Shown here piece after piece: positions 41,375 to 46,018 of a stretch of DNA of 64,000 bases. This DNA comes from Prosapia bicincta (taxonomy: Eukaryota > Arthropoda > Insecta > Hemiptera > Cercopidae), in contig JBAIZL010000005.1 of assembly GCA_036971475.1 (NCBI GenBank), forward strand, positions 249,900,323 to 249,964,322, given 5' to 3'. The translations under genes were made by a program, and so were the position numbers. Within the stretch, counting starts at the first letter, position 1; each line of letters starts with the position of its first letter. A model generated the notes under the pieces. The model worked only from the letters and a program-made list of their open reading frames with translations, had not been told where the DNA came from and did no database searches.

Positions 41375-41840
41375 AACTAAGTCAAAATACAAATAAAAAG
41401 AATTATAATTGAATTTAAAATTCAATTATAGTTCTTGTATTTGTATTTTGACTTAGTTCTTTATTAATACACAAGAATACATATTGTGCATATATATATA
41501 TATATATATAAACTCTTATCTATTTCTTATGTATATAATATTATATATTCAATTTATAAACATTATATATCTTTCTTTCAGAGTTGCTGAAACAGAGGAA
41601 GAAATAAATAAGAGATTGGAGGGTTGGACAAAGTTTTTAGAATCAGAAAAAAATACAAAGGAAAATGAGCCAAATGTTGATAACGTTGAAAAAGTTATTT
41701 TAGGTGAAAATGCCAAACCTTCTGATGAAAATGATATGTTAGATTCAGATAATGAAACAAGAAGTAGTATTGACAGTCAGGAATTGACCGACGAGGAAAT
41801 TAATGATGTTGAGAATATCAATAAAATAGATAAAGAGTAA
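13867..41840 (+). CDS. HTATSF1: HTATSF1 (Tat-SF1/CUS2) homologue, 3' four exons, partial
   Basis: Exons 13867-14039, 18474-18660, 23830-23966 and 41582-41840 join with intact GT-AG borders and consistent phase to give 251 residues plus stop. Order: the end of RRM1 ([11 protein letters not shown], then [20 protein letters not shown]), a Lys-rich linker, the LFDWRPDK motif, and RRM2 (about residues 77-161). In human Tat-SF1 RRM2 is a U2AF-homology motif that binds ULM peptides of SF3B1. The key R-x-F appears here as R147-W148-F149 in [12 protein letters not shown]. Tat-SF1/CUS2 family proteins act in the nucleus on U2 snRNP during prespliceosome assembly. The C-terminus is an acidic tail of only about 65 residues, far shorter than the human tail and nearer yeast CUS2. 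The N-terminus and the start of RRM1 were not located. The last intron spans 17.6 kb and is packed with transposons. Confidence 0.9.
14070..15148. other. HTATSF1 intron sequence, nothing recognised
   Basis: AT-rich intron. Short open frames at 14255-14437 (+) and 13982-14164 (-) are compositional and show no motifs. Confidence 0.45.
15149..15225 (-). repeat. tRNA-like (SINE or tRNA-pseudogene) fragment
   Basis: On the minus strand the segment ends with CAGTTCGAATCCAGCTCGAC followed by CCC. That carries a GTTCGAATCC B-box and a 3' half like a tRNA T arm and acceptor strand. Upstream, GGTGCAGTGCTAAGACGG resembles a degraded A-box/D-arm. The 5' acceptor strand does not pair with CGACCCC, so this is not a working tRNA gene. 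A tRNA-derived SINE remnant is the likeliest reading. Confidence 0.5.
15226..15915. other. HTATSF1 intron sequence
   Basis: No exon or clear element. The last 40 bases (about 15880-15912) are the reverse complement of a segment repeated at 23510-23550 and 23668-23708 (CCAGCTCATCATGAACAGCA on the plus strand there). The following foldback element therefore belongs to the same longer repeat family. Confidence 0.45.
15916..16167. mobile_element. Foldback element (family C) with internal duplication
   Basis: The left arm TTACAAATTACACTTTTGCT..ACTTGCGACCAGACATTTGT is matched by an inverse right arm ending at 16167. Within the left arm a 46-bp block (TTACACTTGGAGGAAACGTT through CTTCTTCAGCCTCC) occurs twice in tandem (about 15981-16026 and 16027-16072). 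Related but degraded copies lie at 23085-23480 and 52200-52310. Confidence 0.8.
15989..16026 (-). ncRNA. Hammerhead-ribozyme-like motif (family C)
   Basis: Minus strand order: GGAGG, CTGAAGA, one extra A, hairpin GTC-GTAA-GAC, GAAA, AC-GT (zero-loop stem III), TT, CCTCC. The outer GGAGG and CCTCC pair perfectly as stem I. The stem III of two or three pairs would need a second copy to be stable, as reported for Penelope-type hammerheads that act as dimers. The block is duplicated 46 bp downstream (16035-16072), giving two motifs in tandem on the same strand. The unpaired A after CTGAAGA is the departure from the classical core. Confidence 0.45.
16168..17421. other. HTATSF1 intron sequence, nothing recognised
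   Basis: AT-rich. No exon, open frame or repeat structure could be supported. TA at 17420-17421 is the left target duplication of the next element. Confidence 0.4.
17422..18346 (+). mobile_element. Mariner-like element (DUF4817 type), 925 bp, deleted
   Basis: Begins CAGGATGAGGCAGCATAACT (17422) and ends with the inverse AGTTATGCTGCCACACCCTG (18346). TA lies on both sides (17420-17421, 18347-18348), the target of IS630/Tc1/mariner elements. Inside, several frames carry decayed transposase. First, an HTH region with [24 protein letters not shown] text near 17575. Then [15 protein letters not shown] around 18010-18060, which matches the second catalytic motif of this group. Finally a C-terminal [14 protein letters not shown] near 18190. 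A central block is missing. The same terminal repeat occurs at 54364-54391. Confidence 0.75.
17565..18240 (+). pseudogene. DUF4817/mariner transposase remnant, frameshifted
   Basis: The HTH part can be read from about 17565, with a frame break near 17690 (the same DNA gives DQNSIVTWV in the related frame) and another near 17800. A poly-T run near 17999-18007 breaks the frame just before the SDVAHFHL motif. Only the second catalytic Asp region and the C-terminus are recognisable. The protein cannot be functional. Confidence 0.65.
18474..18660 (+). CDS. HTATSF1: HTATSF1 exon: DWRP linker and first half of RRM2
   Basis: The acceptor TTTGTTGTAG precedes A-TTG-TTT-GAT-TGG; the first base completes the Lys codon split by the upstream intron. 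Encodes [18 protein letters not shown], the first beta strand VVIVKNLF (RNP2 position), the long helix and loop, and the strand VQKVIIYD. It ends exactly at GAT before the donor GTAAGT (phase 0). Confidence 0.92.
18661..20506. other. HTATSF1 intron sequence, no feature recognised
   Basis: AT-rich. Two short open frames (18964-19158 and 19385-19621, +) show no motif. The block ends in a short (AT)n next to the Tigger terminal repeat. Confidence 0.4.
20507..22094 (-). mobile_element. Tigger/pogo transposon, truncated (copy 1)
   Basis: Starts with CAGTCAAACCTCTGTATAAC, a typical Tigger terminal repeat, preceded by TA. It stays collinear with the longer copy at 24864-27636 until about 22094 (after GATCGGAAACATCGCAGAG), where unrelated DNA begins. 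The right end and the 5' half of the transposase gene are missing. The two copies look highly similar by eye, with small indels such as loss of GTTGTGTTGTCAAGAATGCT near 20580. Confidence 0.88.
21203..22094 (-). pseudogene. Tigger transposase C-terminal half, broken
   Basis: Minus-strand pieces give [18 protein letters not shown] (second catalytic Asp), then a [14 protein letters not shown] motif (third Asp), then a C-terminal region with a [12 protein letters not shown] acidic run and [11 protein letters not shown] end. The pieces are in different frames. One break falls between the VNVVFLS and TSILQP parts (about 21860), and another near 21550. Distal truncation removed the HTH domains and first Asp. 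Confidence 0.85.
22200..22455. repeat. (GA)n tracts with a duplicated 60-bp block
   Basis: GA-rich runs at about 22200-22250 and 22314-22393 alternate with two copies of a block, GACTAGAGTCTTGTCCGTGA through CTAGTGCGAAACTC, at about 22252-22312 and 22396-22455. The downstream copy continues into a repeat also found near 39405-39515. Confidence 0.85.
22396..22520. repeat. Dispersed repeat shared with 39405-39515
   Basis: ACAATGCACTGATCTAGTGC, CTGCTGAAAAATATCA and TTTGCCAAGTTGATACCAAA also occur at 39430-39512 with few changes. Class unknown; it may be a SINE or the end of a longer element. The plus-strand open frame crossing it (22369-22638) is a by-product of the GA tract. Confidence 0.6.
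22521..23050. other. HTATSF1 intron sequence
   Basis: Purine-rich, no exon. A minus-strand frame (22825-23028) rich in Phe, Leu and Ser is compositional. Confidence 0.4.
23085..23763. mobile_element. Composite repeat: family C ends around an internal block, 158-bp tandem duplication
   Basis: The left end (about 23090-23190) is a degraded family C arm (AACCAGACTTTTTGTTAACT, GGAAACGTTTTTTTCTTACA). The inverse arm lies at about 23393-23480 (GGCTGAAGAAATCGTAAGAC, CTCCAAGTGTAAGTTAACAA). The internal block contains TTCTTGAATTTTGTAGTCAA then TTACGTTCGG, matching the inside of the repeat at 49768-50322. On the right, a 158-bp unit starting CAACCTTTCGTTAACAAAAC is repeated in tandem (23449-23606, 23607-23763). 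The hammerhead-like cores here are degraded. Confidence 0.7.
23830..23966 (+). CDS. HTATSF1: HTATSF1 exon: second half of RRM2/UHM
   Basis: The acceptor TTTTTGTGTAG precedes AGA CAT CCT (R-H-P-D-G-V-A) in phase 0. Encodes [15 protein letters not shown], the helix, and the UHM signature NNRWFGQRQ, then TAETWDG. Ends ...TAC AA at 23966 before GTTAGT. The split Lys codon is completed by the A at the start of the last exon. The R-W-F triplet is the ligand-binding motif of U2AF-homology domains. Confidence 0.93.
24128..24298. mobile_element. Foldback element (family D)
   Basis: Arms of about 60 bp: TTTAAAAACTTGCCTATAGT..AGCACTTACTTATATTTG on the left, exact or near-exact inverse on the right, with GGACGGCC/GGCCGTCC next to the loop. 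A single half-copy (GTAAGTGCTACTATAGGCAA, GGCTGTCCTCAA) lies at 53080-53122. No open frame. Confidence 0.8.
24299..24863. other. HTATSF1 intron sequence
   Basis: AT-rich, nothing recognised apart from short direct words. TA at 24862-24863 is the Tigger target site. Confidence 0.4.
24864..27636 (-). mobile_element. Tigger/pogo transposon, near full length, 2773 bp (copy 2)
   Basis: Left end CAGTCGAACCTCTGTATAAC, right end the inverse ...ATATAGAGGTTCGACTG, with TA on both sides (24862-24863, 27637-27638). The minus strand holds a whole but broken transposase gene. Its terminal repeats are longer than 20 bp, with inner GTTGTAGAGAGGT-like words also inverted near the right end. This is the parent-like version of the truncated copy at 20507. 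Confidence 0.93.
25604..27148 (-). pseudogene. Tigger transposase (CENP-B/pogo DDE type), multiple frameshifts
   Basis: The ATG at 27146-27148 starts [20 protein letters not shown], a CENP-B/pogo-type HTH, followed by a stop after KFGIP. Later pieces: [18 protein letters not shown] (first Asp), [29 protein letters not shown] (second Asp), [14 protein letters not shown] (third Asp), and a C-terminus with a [12 protein letters not shown] acidic run ending KITNFFK. Frame breaks lie near 27040, 26750, 26510 and 26075. Catalytic residues are recognisable, so decay is recent, but the gene is inactive. Confidence 0.88.
27922..29464 (-). mobile_element. Penelope-like retroelement with inverted terminal repeats
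   Basis: The segment from 27922 (TAATTAAAAATTAATGAACT, CTAAGTGAATACATAGGGCT) is matched in inverse at the right end down to 29464. The inverted arms extend about 330 bp on each side and include part of the coding sequence (the CAACGAAAATAACCC region appears on both strands). Between them the minus strand carries Penelope-type RT and a GIY-YIG-like domain. Penelope elements are known for terminal repeats in direct or inverted arrangement. The element is 5'-truncated: no RT N-terminus is present. Confidence 0.8.
28050..29141 (-). pseudogene. Penelope-like RT (C-terminal half) plus GIY-YIG domain, broken
   Basis: From 29070 down: [19 protein letters not shown], then [13 protein letters not shown], containing the YVDD catalytic motif and the GSPISGxxAE box typical of Penelope RT. 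After a frame change near 28860 come [21 protein letters not shown] and [10 protein letters not shown]. Further down (about 28400-28310), in another frame, [20 protein letters not shown] precedes FYSRFEEH. This corresponds to the GIY-YIG endonuclease of Penelope elements, with Ser in place of the Gly of YIG. Stops near 28465 and elsewhere show it is dead. Confidence 0.8.
29465..29878 (+). pseudogene. Coding-like stretch of unknown origin, one in-frame stop
   Basis: Right of the Penelope element, one plus frame runs about 135 codons to TAA at 29873-29875, with a single TAA at 29690-29692. The text is protein-like: [17 protein letters not shown], a Lys-rich middle, [17 protein letters not shown] and [16 protein letters not shown] before the stop. 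Without the internal TAA it would read through in the same frame. I recognise no family. It could be a captured or processed host-gene fragment, a piece of another mobile element, or a last exon of a nested gene. The ATG at 29432 lies in the Penelope arm and is not its start. Confidence 0.4.
29962..31719 (+). mobile_element. hAT transposon (ZBED5-like), 1758 bp, exact 8-bp TSD
   Basis: Starts CAGTGTTTTTCAACCTTTTT and ends with the inverse GGTTGAAAAACACTG. CTCTAAGC flanks both sides (29954-29961, 31720-31727), an exact 8-bp duplication. Next to each end are runs of pyrimidine-rich GACCCCC/GGCCCCC as in Charlie-type elements. The gene inside is deleted and frameshifted. Confidence 0.93.
30474..31470 (+). 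pseudogene. hAT transposase (ZBED5/Charlie-like) remnant
   Basis: The ATG at 30474 starts [16 protein letters not shown] and joins at once to [13 protein letters not shown], so the region between (BED finger and first catalytic segment) has been deleted. It then continues in another frame with [36 protein letters not shown] text and ELHTELF, the core before the C-terminal domain. Near 31280-31420 come [18 protein letters not shown] and [13 protein letters not shown], the hAT dimerisation region. Several frameshifts and stops. Confidence 0.85.
31728..32685. other. HTATSF1 intron, very AT-rich
   Basis: Dense with TAATAATTAT-type words but no clear tandem period, open frame or inverted repeat. 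Nothing else seen. Confidence 0.45.
32686..33053 (-). pseudogene. DUF4817-type mariner transposase, N-terminal fragment
   Basis: Minus strand: [20 protein letters not shown], then [34 protein letters not shown] and LK then stop. This is the helix-turn-helix N-terminus of DUF4817 mariner-group transposases. After the stop the DNA still reads [23 protein letters not shown] text in another frame, the usual linker that precedes the second HTH. No catalytic domain follows. A different copy of the same transposase group is at 17422-18346. Confidence 0.7.
33215..35804 (+). mobile_element. DUF7869-type DNA transposon (Sola-like?), 2590 bp, 35-bp perfect TIRs
   Basis: The left terminal repeat at 33215-33249 starts GAGTGTCTGAGAAAGAGAAG and continues GGGCTATGCCACAAA. 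The right copy (35770-35804) is its exact inverse. AATT lies at both borders (33211-33214, 35805-35808), consistent with a 4-bp target duplication, although AATT is palindromic and a TAATT/AATTA border is also possible. The 5'-GAG terminus with a 4-bp duplication recalls the Sola superfamily, from memory. Perfect repeats and few coding lesions indicate a young copy. It sits in the large HTATSF1 intron. Confidence 0.85.
33505..35469 (+). pseudogene. DUF7869-like transposase gene, three frameshifts
   Basis: The ATG at 33505 begins [20 protein letters not shown], a basic N-terminus with [15 protein letters not shown] frame change near 33670 leads to [18 protein letters not shown] and [17 protein letters not shown]. 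Changes near 34230-34255 and 34500 lead to the C-terminal half. That half (34492-35469) has candidate catalytic Asp residues in [14 protein letters not shown] and [12 protein letters not shown], then [20 protein letters not shown], the pattern of DUF7869 proteins common in arthropod genomes. It ends in an acidic EEEEEGV tail. An RNase H-like DDE fold is inferred only. An intact relative would be about 650 residues. Confidence 0.75.
35830..36490 (+). mobile_element. Tigger/jerky-type fragment with HTH domain
   Basis: Plus-strand pieces read SLTLENKL near 36035, then [56 protein letters not shown] and GNPF. This is the paired HTH of jerky/Tigger transposases. The right part (36410-36480) reads AATTATACGAATATTTG and resembles a Tigger terminal repeat. 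The catalytic domain is absent. The left terminal repeat was not found; the DUF7869 element lies immediately upstream. Confidence 0.6.
36491..37040. other. HTATSF1 intron sequence
   Basis: AT-rich, no motif. A short open frame (36519-36725, +) is hydrophobic and unsupported. Confidence 0.4.
37045..37665 (+). pseudogene. Non-LTR retrotransposon fragment with RNase H domain
   Basis: One frame contains [20 protein letters not shown] then ASFF, the first catalytic strand of an RNase H domain (usual IYTDGS, here with Asn for Asp). Another frame about 100 bp later contains [20 protein letters not shown], the third catalytic motif. This is the arrangement in I/R1/Jockey-type ORF2 proteins. Upstream text ([17 protein letters not shown]) may be the preceding linker. 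Clearly decayed. Confidence 0.5.
37666..38725. other. HTATSF1 intron, one pseudogene-like piece
   Basis: Around 37839-37960 one frame reads [16 protein letters not shown], stops, then [19 protein letters not shown]. It looks protein-derived but has two stops and no family was recognised. The overlapping 65-codon frame at 37837-38034 is in another phase. Rest featureless. Confidence 0.35.
38726..39400. repeat. CA-rich low-complexity block
   Basis: The plus strand is dominated by ACA, CACAA and AACAC words over about 670 bp. This opens Cys/Phe/Val-rich frames on the minus strand (38731-38913, 38907-39149) that are compositional. A short imperfect tandem structure is possible but no fixed period was found. 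Confidence 0.55.
39405..39515. repeat. Dispersed repeat shared with 22396-22520
   Basis: Contains GAACAATGCACTGGCCTAGT, CTGCTGAAAAATATCAGTAA and TTTGCCAAGTGATACCAAAA, matching the 22.4-kb copy with point changes. Orientation is the same in both. Confidence 0.6.
39516..40705. other. HTATSF1 intron sequence
   Basis: No exon or element recognised. Confidence 0.4.
40709..41515. repeat. Cluster of four palindromes embedded in (AT)n
   Basis: Near-perfect palindromes at 40764-40873, 40927-41018, 41101-41192 and 41371-41462 alternate with (AT)n tracts (about 40710-40763, 41043-41100, 41220-41260, 41302-41370, 41491-41512). The second palindrome has the arms of the 4276 and 55363 elements (TAAAACAACACAGGTTATTC). 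After several of them comes an ACAAGAAAAC(G/A)TAT word leading into AT. The third and fourth palindromes and their flanks are one duplicated block of about 220-240 bp. The block ends only about 70 bp before the last HTATSF1 exon. Confidence 0.85.
41582..41840 (+). CDS. HTATSF1: HTATSF1 last exon: acidic C-terminal tail
   Basis: The acceptor TCTTTCTTTCAG precedes A-GTT-GCT-GAA; the first A completes a Lys codon. Encodes [20 protein letters not shown], matching the segment that follows RRM2 in Tat-SF1, then an acidic Ser/Asp/Glu-rich tail ending NKIDKE before TAA (41838-41840). The tail is low complexity but its acidity agrees with the family. A possible AATAAA poly(A) signal lies at 42316-42321, about 475 bp after the stop. 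Confidence 0.92.
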
Positions 41841-42315
41841 ATATATAAGAGGAAGTACATACATTTTTTCAGTTCCTCAGTCCTGATGATGACAAGCACT
41901 TATTCCAGATTAAAAATTTCATCTTTAGTACTTTTGTTTGTTCATTCCACTTTGTCTTTTCCTTTATTATTTTACATTCCTTTATATCATCTTTTTCATC
42001 CTTCAATGCCCTAGGTAAATTTTTCTTCTTTTTACCCATTTGGTAAGAAGTATCTCTTTGGTAATTCAGTCTTCTCTTTTATATGGTTATACCAAGTTTC
42101 TTTTTATCTCGAAACATTGTAGTATCAGTTTTAAAAAAGAGTTAAAAAACTTATTAAAGTTTTTTGTGAGTAGAAATCAAGTGAATTTAGCATACTGAAA
42201 CTTTTGGAGCATAATTCAAATTAAGTGAATGGAGACAAGGTCTGAGATTTTATAGCAAAAAATCAGTTTAATGATAATTTAGCGACATGTATAATTTTTC
42301 TATTAATTTGTATAA

Positions 42316-42321
42316 AATAAA
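42316..42321 (+). terminator. Candidate poly(A) signal for HTATSF1
   Basis: AATAAA in GTATAAAATAAAGTAAATC, on the plus strand and 475 bp downstream of the stop. In AT-rich DNA such words are common, so the assignment is weak. Confidence 0.3.
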
Positions 42322-42421
42322 GTAAATCATTATTCTCATTTTAACTTAACAAAATTTCCCAACTAATTCTATTTACTTCTAAAAAATTTTGATGCACAAT
42401 ATAATTTTGATATATATATAG

Positions 42422-42632
42422 TTATTATTGTTAATTGTAAACAATTTTTCCACCACTAAGTGCAATAATTTTACCTTACATGATGGCCTTACCTTCGGTC
42501 ACTTGGCCATTGTTAAATCACAGAATTAATTCAGTGATTCGACAACGGTCAAGTGACTGAAATGTGCCTCATCACATAAAATAAAATTATTGCACTTAGT
42601 GGTGGAAGAATTGTTTACAATTAACAATAATA
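42422..42632. mobile_element. Foldback element (family E)
   Basis: The left arm TTATTATTGTTAATTGTAAA..CCACCACTAAGTGCAATAAT and its inverse on the right (ending 42632) are nearly perfect for about 55 bp. Inner arms are weaker (GGTCACTTGGCC against GGTCAAGTGACTGAAA). The inner right side has GGTCAAGTGACTGAAA, a hairpin followed by GAAA, which may be a degraded version of the hammerhead-like motif lacking CTGANGA. It lies in the convergent intergenic region. Confidence 0.8.
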
Positions 42633-44640
42633 AGTTTATAAAGTCAGTGCAATAAAATATAATGAACGACGTGAAATATCACGATATATATTCGTACACT
42701 GAGTGTGATAAGTTTTTATATGTGTCTATTTATTTATTTCCATGAGATTGCAGTTTTGGACTATTGCCACTAGGTAAGTCTGTCAGTCTCCTATCTAGTC
42801 AAAAAATTCCTAAATAAGCTTTAAGCTCTACTAGAATTAACCTTATATATATATATAATGAAAGTTTAGTATTAAATGCTCCACATCTTCAGAATTGCAC
42901 AGCATCGCAAGATGTGGAAGACCGAAGTCAGCACTGTCTCTACTGGGAGGCTACTAGGAGAATAGCAGAAATGCCAAGATCTGGCATTGGATAAAGTAAA
43001 GTACATAGTAAGTTGTTTAGTATTAATAATAAAAATTGTTACAAACAATTTACTCAGTTCCAAAGTCTTTAGTTATATTTTACTAAACCAGTTGGGATCA
43101 TCAGGAAGAAGTTTTTATTGGAAGAAAATTCACCAATATCTTGATTTTCAACTGGTTCTAACGGTCTATATCTTACACAGTTTGAAATAGGGATAAAATG
43201 AGAGCTAATATGTGCCCTATACCTCAGTTAGTGCGAAACATGGATAAACAAGATTTTTGACTGGGAAGTAAGAATCATGAAGAGTTGAACCAAATGGATG
43301 CTATTATTTAGCCATATAATACTTACTTCATGCTTCATGACATCTATTTTAAAGCACCGAAACCATTTGAAAATTGTTTGTTACCTGTAAACACTTAAAT
43401 TGCAGCTGGATTGTTCTTCTTTATTTGACAGGTTTATTTTGACAAGGTAAGCATGAGACCAGGATGACGTGAAACATTCAGCACCAGAAACAACATAACA
43501 TTAATTAGTTTGAGTTGTTCTCAATTAGGTTTCCCCCCATCATAAACTGGGAAAAAATTATGCTTTGTACGAATATTTTTAAAAACTTTTTGTAGAACAT
43601 TCGAGATATAGAATATTATAAAAGACTACATTATAATATATATTTTTATATACATTAAGAGTTTTTATAGAAGTCTTGGTTTGGTTTTGCTTAAATTTGT
43701 GTTTTTATGATATGCATCTCCTCTTTATCCCACTTGCATCATAATTCTAATGTATTTTTCCTTTGAAAGTTAGCAGTACAAGCAAGCAATATCTTTTGTA
43801 AACCCATCTCAGCATGTTCACCAACTAAAATACAAGTTTTTAAAAATTAATTGTCAGAAAACAACAGCTGAAAGAAAGAAATATCCAAAAGCCAAATGTG
43901 GAGCAAGAGTCGATGAATAAAAAACTATCAACAGAATCTTCGTACAATTGAAATTTATCTCTATAGAGAATTTTAAAAACATTTAAATTGTCTACTTCCA
44001 GCTGTTGAAACATACAAATCCAACCACGTAACATACCATATTTCAGGACTTAATATAAGGTAAAAAATTCCCAAATAAATGTATTATACATAAAATTGAA
44101 GGTTTGGATTTTTATATTTTTATTGGTACAGTTTTTGTAATGTTTAAGATTGTTAAATTATAAAAAATGATTAACTAATGTATTTAAATGATAAAGTATT
44201 GAATTTAGTATCATCGGCTAGGTCGGGAAACGATAAAATACGACTTGCCACTAAAATATTTAAGCTTAAACTAAGAAACTTTTTAAACCTAAAATATTAC
44301 ATGAAGATTAATGTAGTTTTTATTTTGAACTTTGATAGTAAATGCCTAGAGGTTTTTAGGTAAAATATAAAAACTTCCGGACATATAATTAAAACCATAT
44401 TTACAACAAATTATACATTTTTGTAAAGGGAATGAAACAAGCTTTCAGGAAATATATACATATATGAATTGATTACTTACATGTAGATGGTGTTATGCTC
44501 CTTTGAAAAATGTATAAAAAAGTTAAACAAATAAAATATCAATACTGTACATCACTGCACATATTTTACATTGCAATGAAAATAAATATTACATGTTATC
44601 ACATGTATAATATACATAATATGTAATAAATAATGCTCAT
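42633..44640. other. Intergenic region between convergent genes
   Basis: No gene supported. Short open frames (42872-43063 -, 42987-43190 +, 43840-44034 -, 44178-44363 +) overlap in opposite strands and show no motif. Confidence 0.4.
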
Positions 44641-44854
44641 TTATTATAATAATTGCTTAAAGTTTCGCTTGGAGGAAACAAATCATGGTAAAAAAGGAAA
44701 ATTTTATATGGTTGAAGAATTGAAGTATCGAACACAAAGAAGCGTGGGTGCGTGTGTGTGTAACCTTCTTTGTGTTCGATACTTTAAATCTACAACCATA
44801 TAAAATATTCCTTTTTTACCATGATTTGTTTCCTTCAAGCAATTATTATAATAA
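44641..44854. mobile_element. Foldback element (family F)
   Basis: Arms of about 95 bp: TTATTATAATAATTGCTTAA..GGAGGAAACAAATCATGGTA, TTTTATATGGTTG, GAAGTATCGAACACAAAGAA, with the inverse on the right to 44854. The spacer is GCGTGGGTGCGTGTGTGTG. A GT-rich loop and long arms suggest a MITE-like insertion. Confidence 0.8.
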
Positions 44855-45898
44855 ATAAGCAATAATAAATAATAATAATACATAATAACTGTTACATGTT
44901 ATTACATGTATATCACTTTAAAGCTTAATGAAAATGAAATTTAGAAATATTTTTTTTTTAATTTAGAAAACTGTAAAATCGGGTCATATTTTTATTCATT
45001 TTATCAACGAAAAATATATCGATTGTACCTCGGCCTAGATAGATTAACCTGTCACTGTTACTGTCTAAAATTAATATGTCTCATATTGAATCGGTTCCCA
45101 AAGTGTCTTTAGCTATTTTATCTATAATGTAATATCTCTAAGAATAAAAATTAAATAAACTAAATAACTGAAAAATAAATTTAATGTGAAAAACAATAAA
45201 CTGAAAGCCTAAACAAAAATTACACAAACTACAAATTAAATAAACAAAATTGCTGATAGATAAAATTTAGAGTAAGTAACAACAAACTTGAAACGTAAAG
45301 AACACGTCTGAATAAAACGCTCATTTTCTGACCACACCATCATCTATCAAACAAATGTCTGATAGAGCTCTGTTGCCACTTAACCAAATAAGTTGTTTTT
45401 GTAAAATAAACTCTGAATGGCCTAAAGGTAAAGATATGTAAAGTAGAATATGTAATATAAAGAACGATATCACCAAAACTGAGAATATGCGGGAATTATA
45501 TTGCTGTAGAAATAAATACAGTAACCCGAGCTATACACGGACTTAGAAAACTACCGTTAACTAAATGGCTCGATCTATGCTCGAATGTAAGCTTGAAAGT
45601 TTTAATAATATCATATAATTTTTTGTATTGTACTGTACTTCATTTAGGCTAAATATCAGTAATTATAACGTATTATTGTCTCTGCATCCCACACTTTTTT
45701 TGGTCTGCCCTATGGTCTGTCAGGATGTGGTTGAATTAAAACAAGTGTACTTTAATTAGTTTATAATGGAGAAAGTTCATAACTATTTAAGAAACATAAA
45801 GAACATGATTTTAATTTTGTTTAATAGGTTTTTAATTATACAAGGAATATTTATATATAAATGATAAAGGAATGCATTAACTAGGAATAAGCTTAACC
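44855..45898. other. Intergenic, 3' side of TRAPPC3
   Basis: AT-rich. A variant poly(A) signal ATTAAA on the minus strand lies near 45753 (TTTAAT on the plus strand), about 145 bp past the TRAPPC3 stop. Nothing else recognised. Confidence 0.35.
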
Positions 45899-46018
45899 CT
45901 AATCTTCTCCAGCTGGTATAGCATCTTCAAGACGTTTGATAAATTTCACTCTTAGCTCTGTCACATTATCTCCTTTCAACTGATCGAGGACAAACCAACA
46001 GCTGATATCCATTTGCAC
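45899..46018 (-). CDS. TRAPPC3: TRAPPC3 exon 4
   Basis: The acceptor TTATTTAG precedes GTG CAA ATG (V-Q-M). Encodes DISCWFVLDQLKGDNVTELR then VKFIKRLEDAIPAGED and TAG at 45901-45899. It was too short to stand out as an open frame and was found by family match. Confidence 0.93.
   Translation of the reverse strand: MQMDISCWFVLDQLKGDNVTELRVKFIKRLEDAIPAGED

Noticed and set aside
41043..41425. Long Tyr-Ile repeat proteins over (AT)n
   Set aside because: TAT-ATA codons of a dinucleotide repeat; not genes.
42422..42632. A fifth hammerhead-like motif in family E (hairpin then GAAA)
   Set aside because: The CTGANGA part is absent or too degraded, so only the hairpin-GAAA half can be seen.
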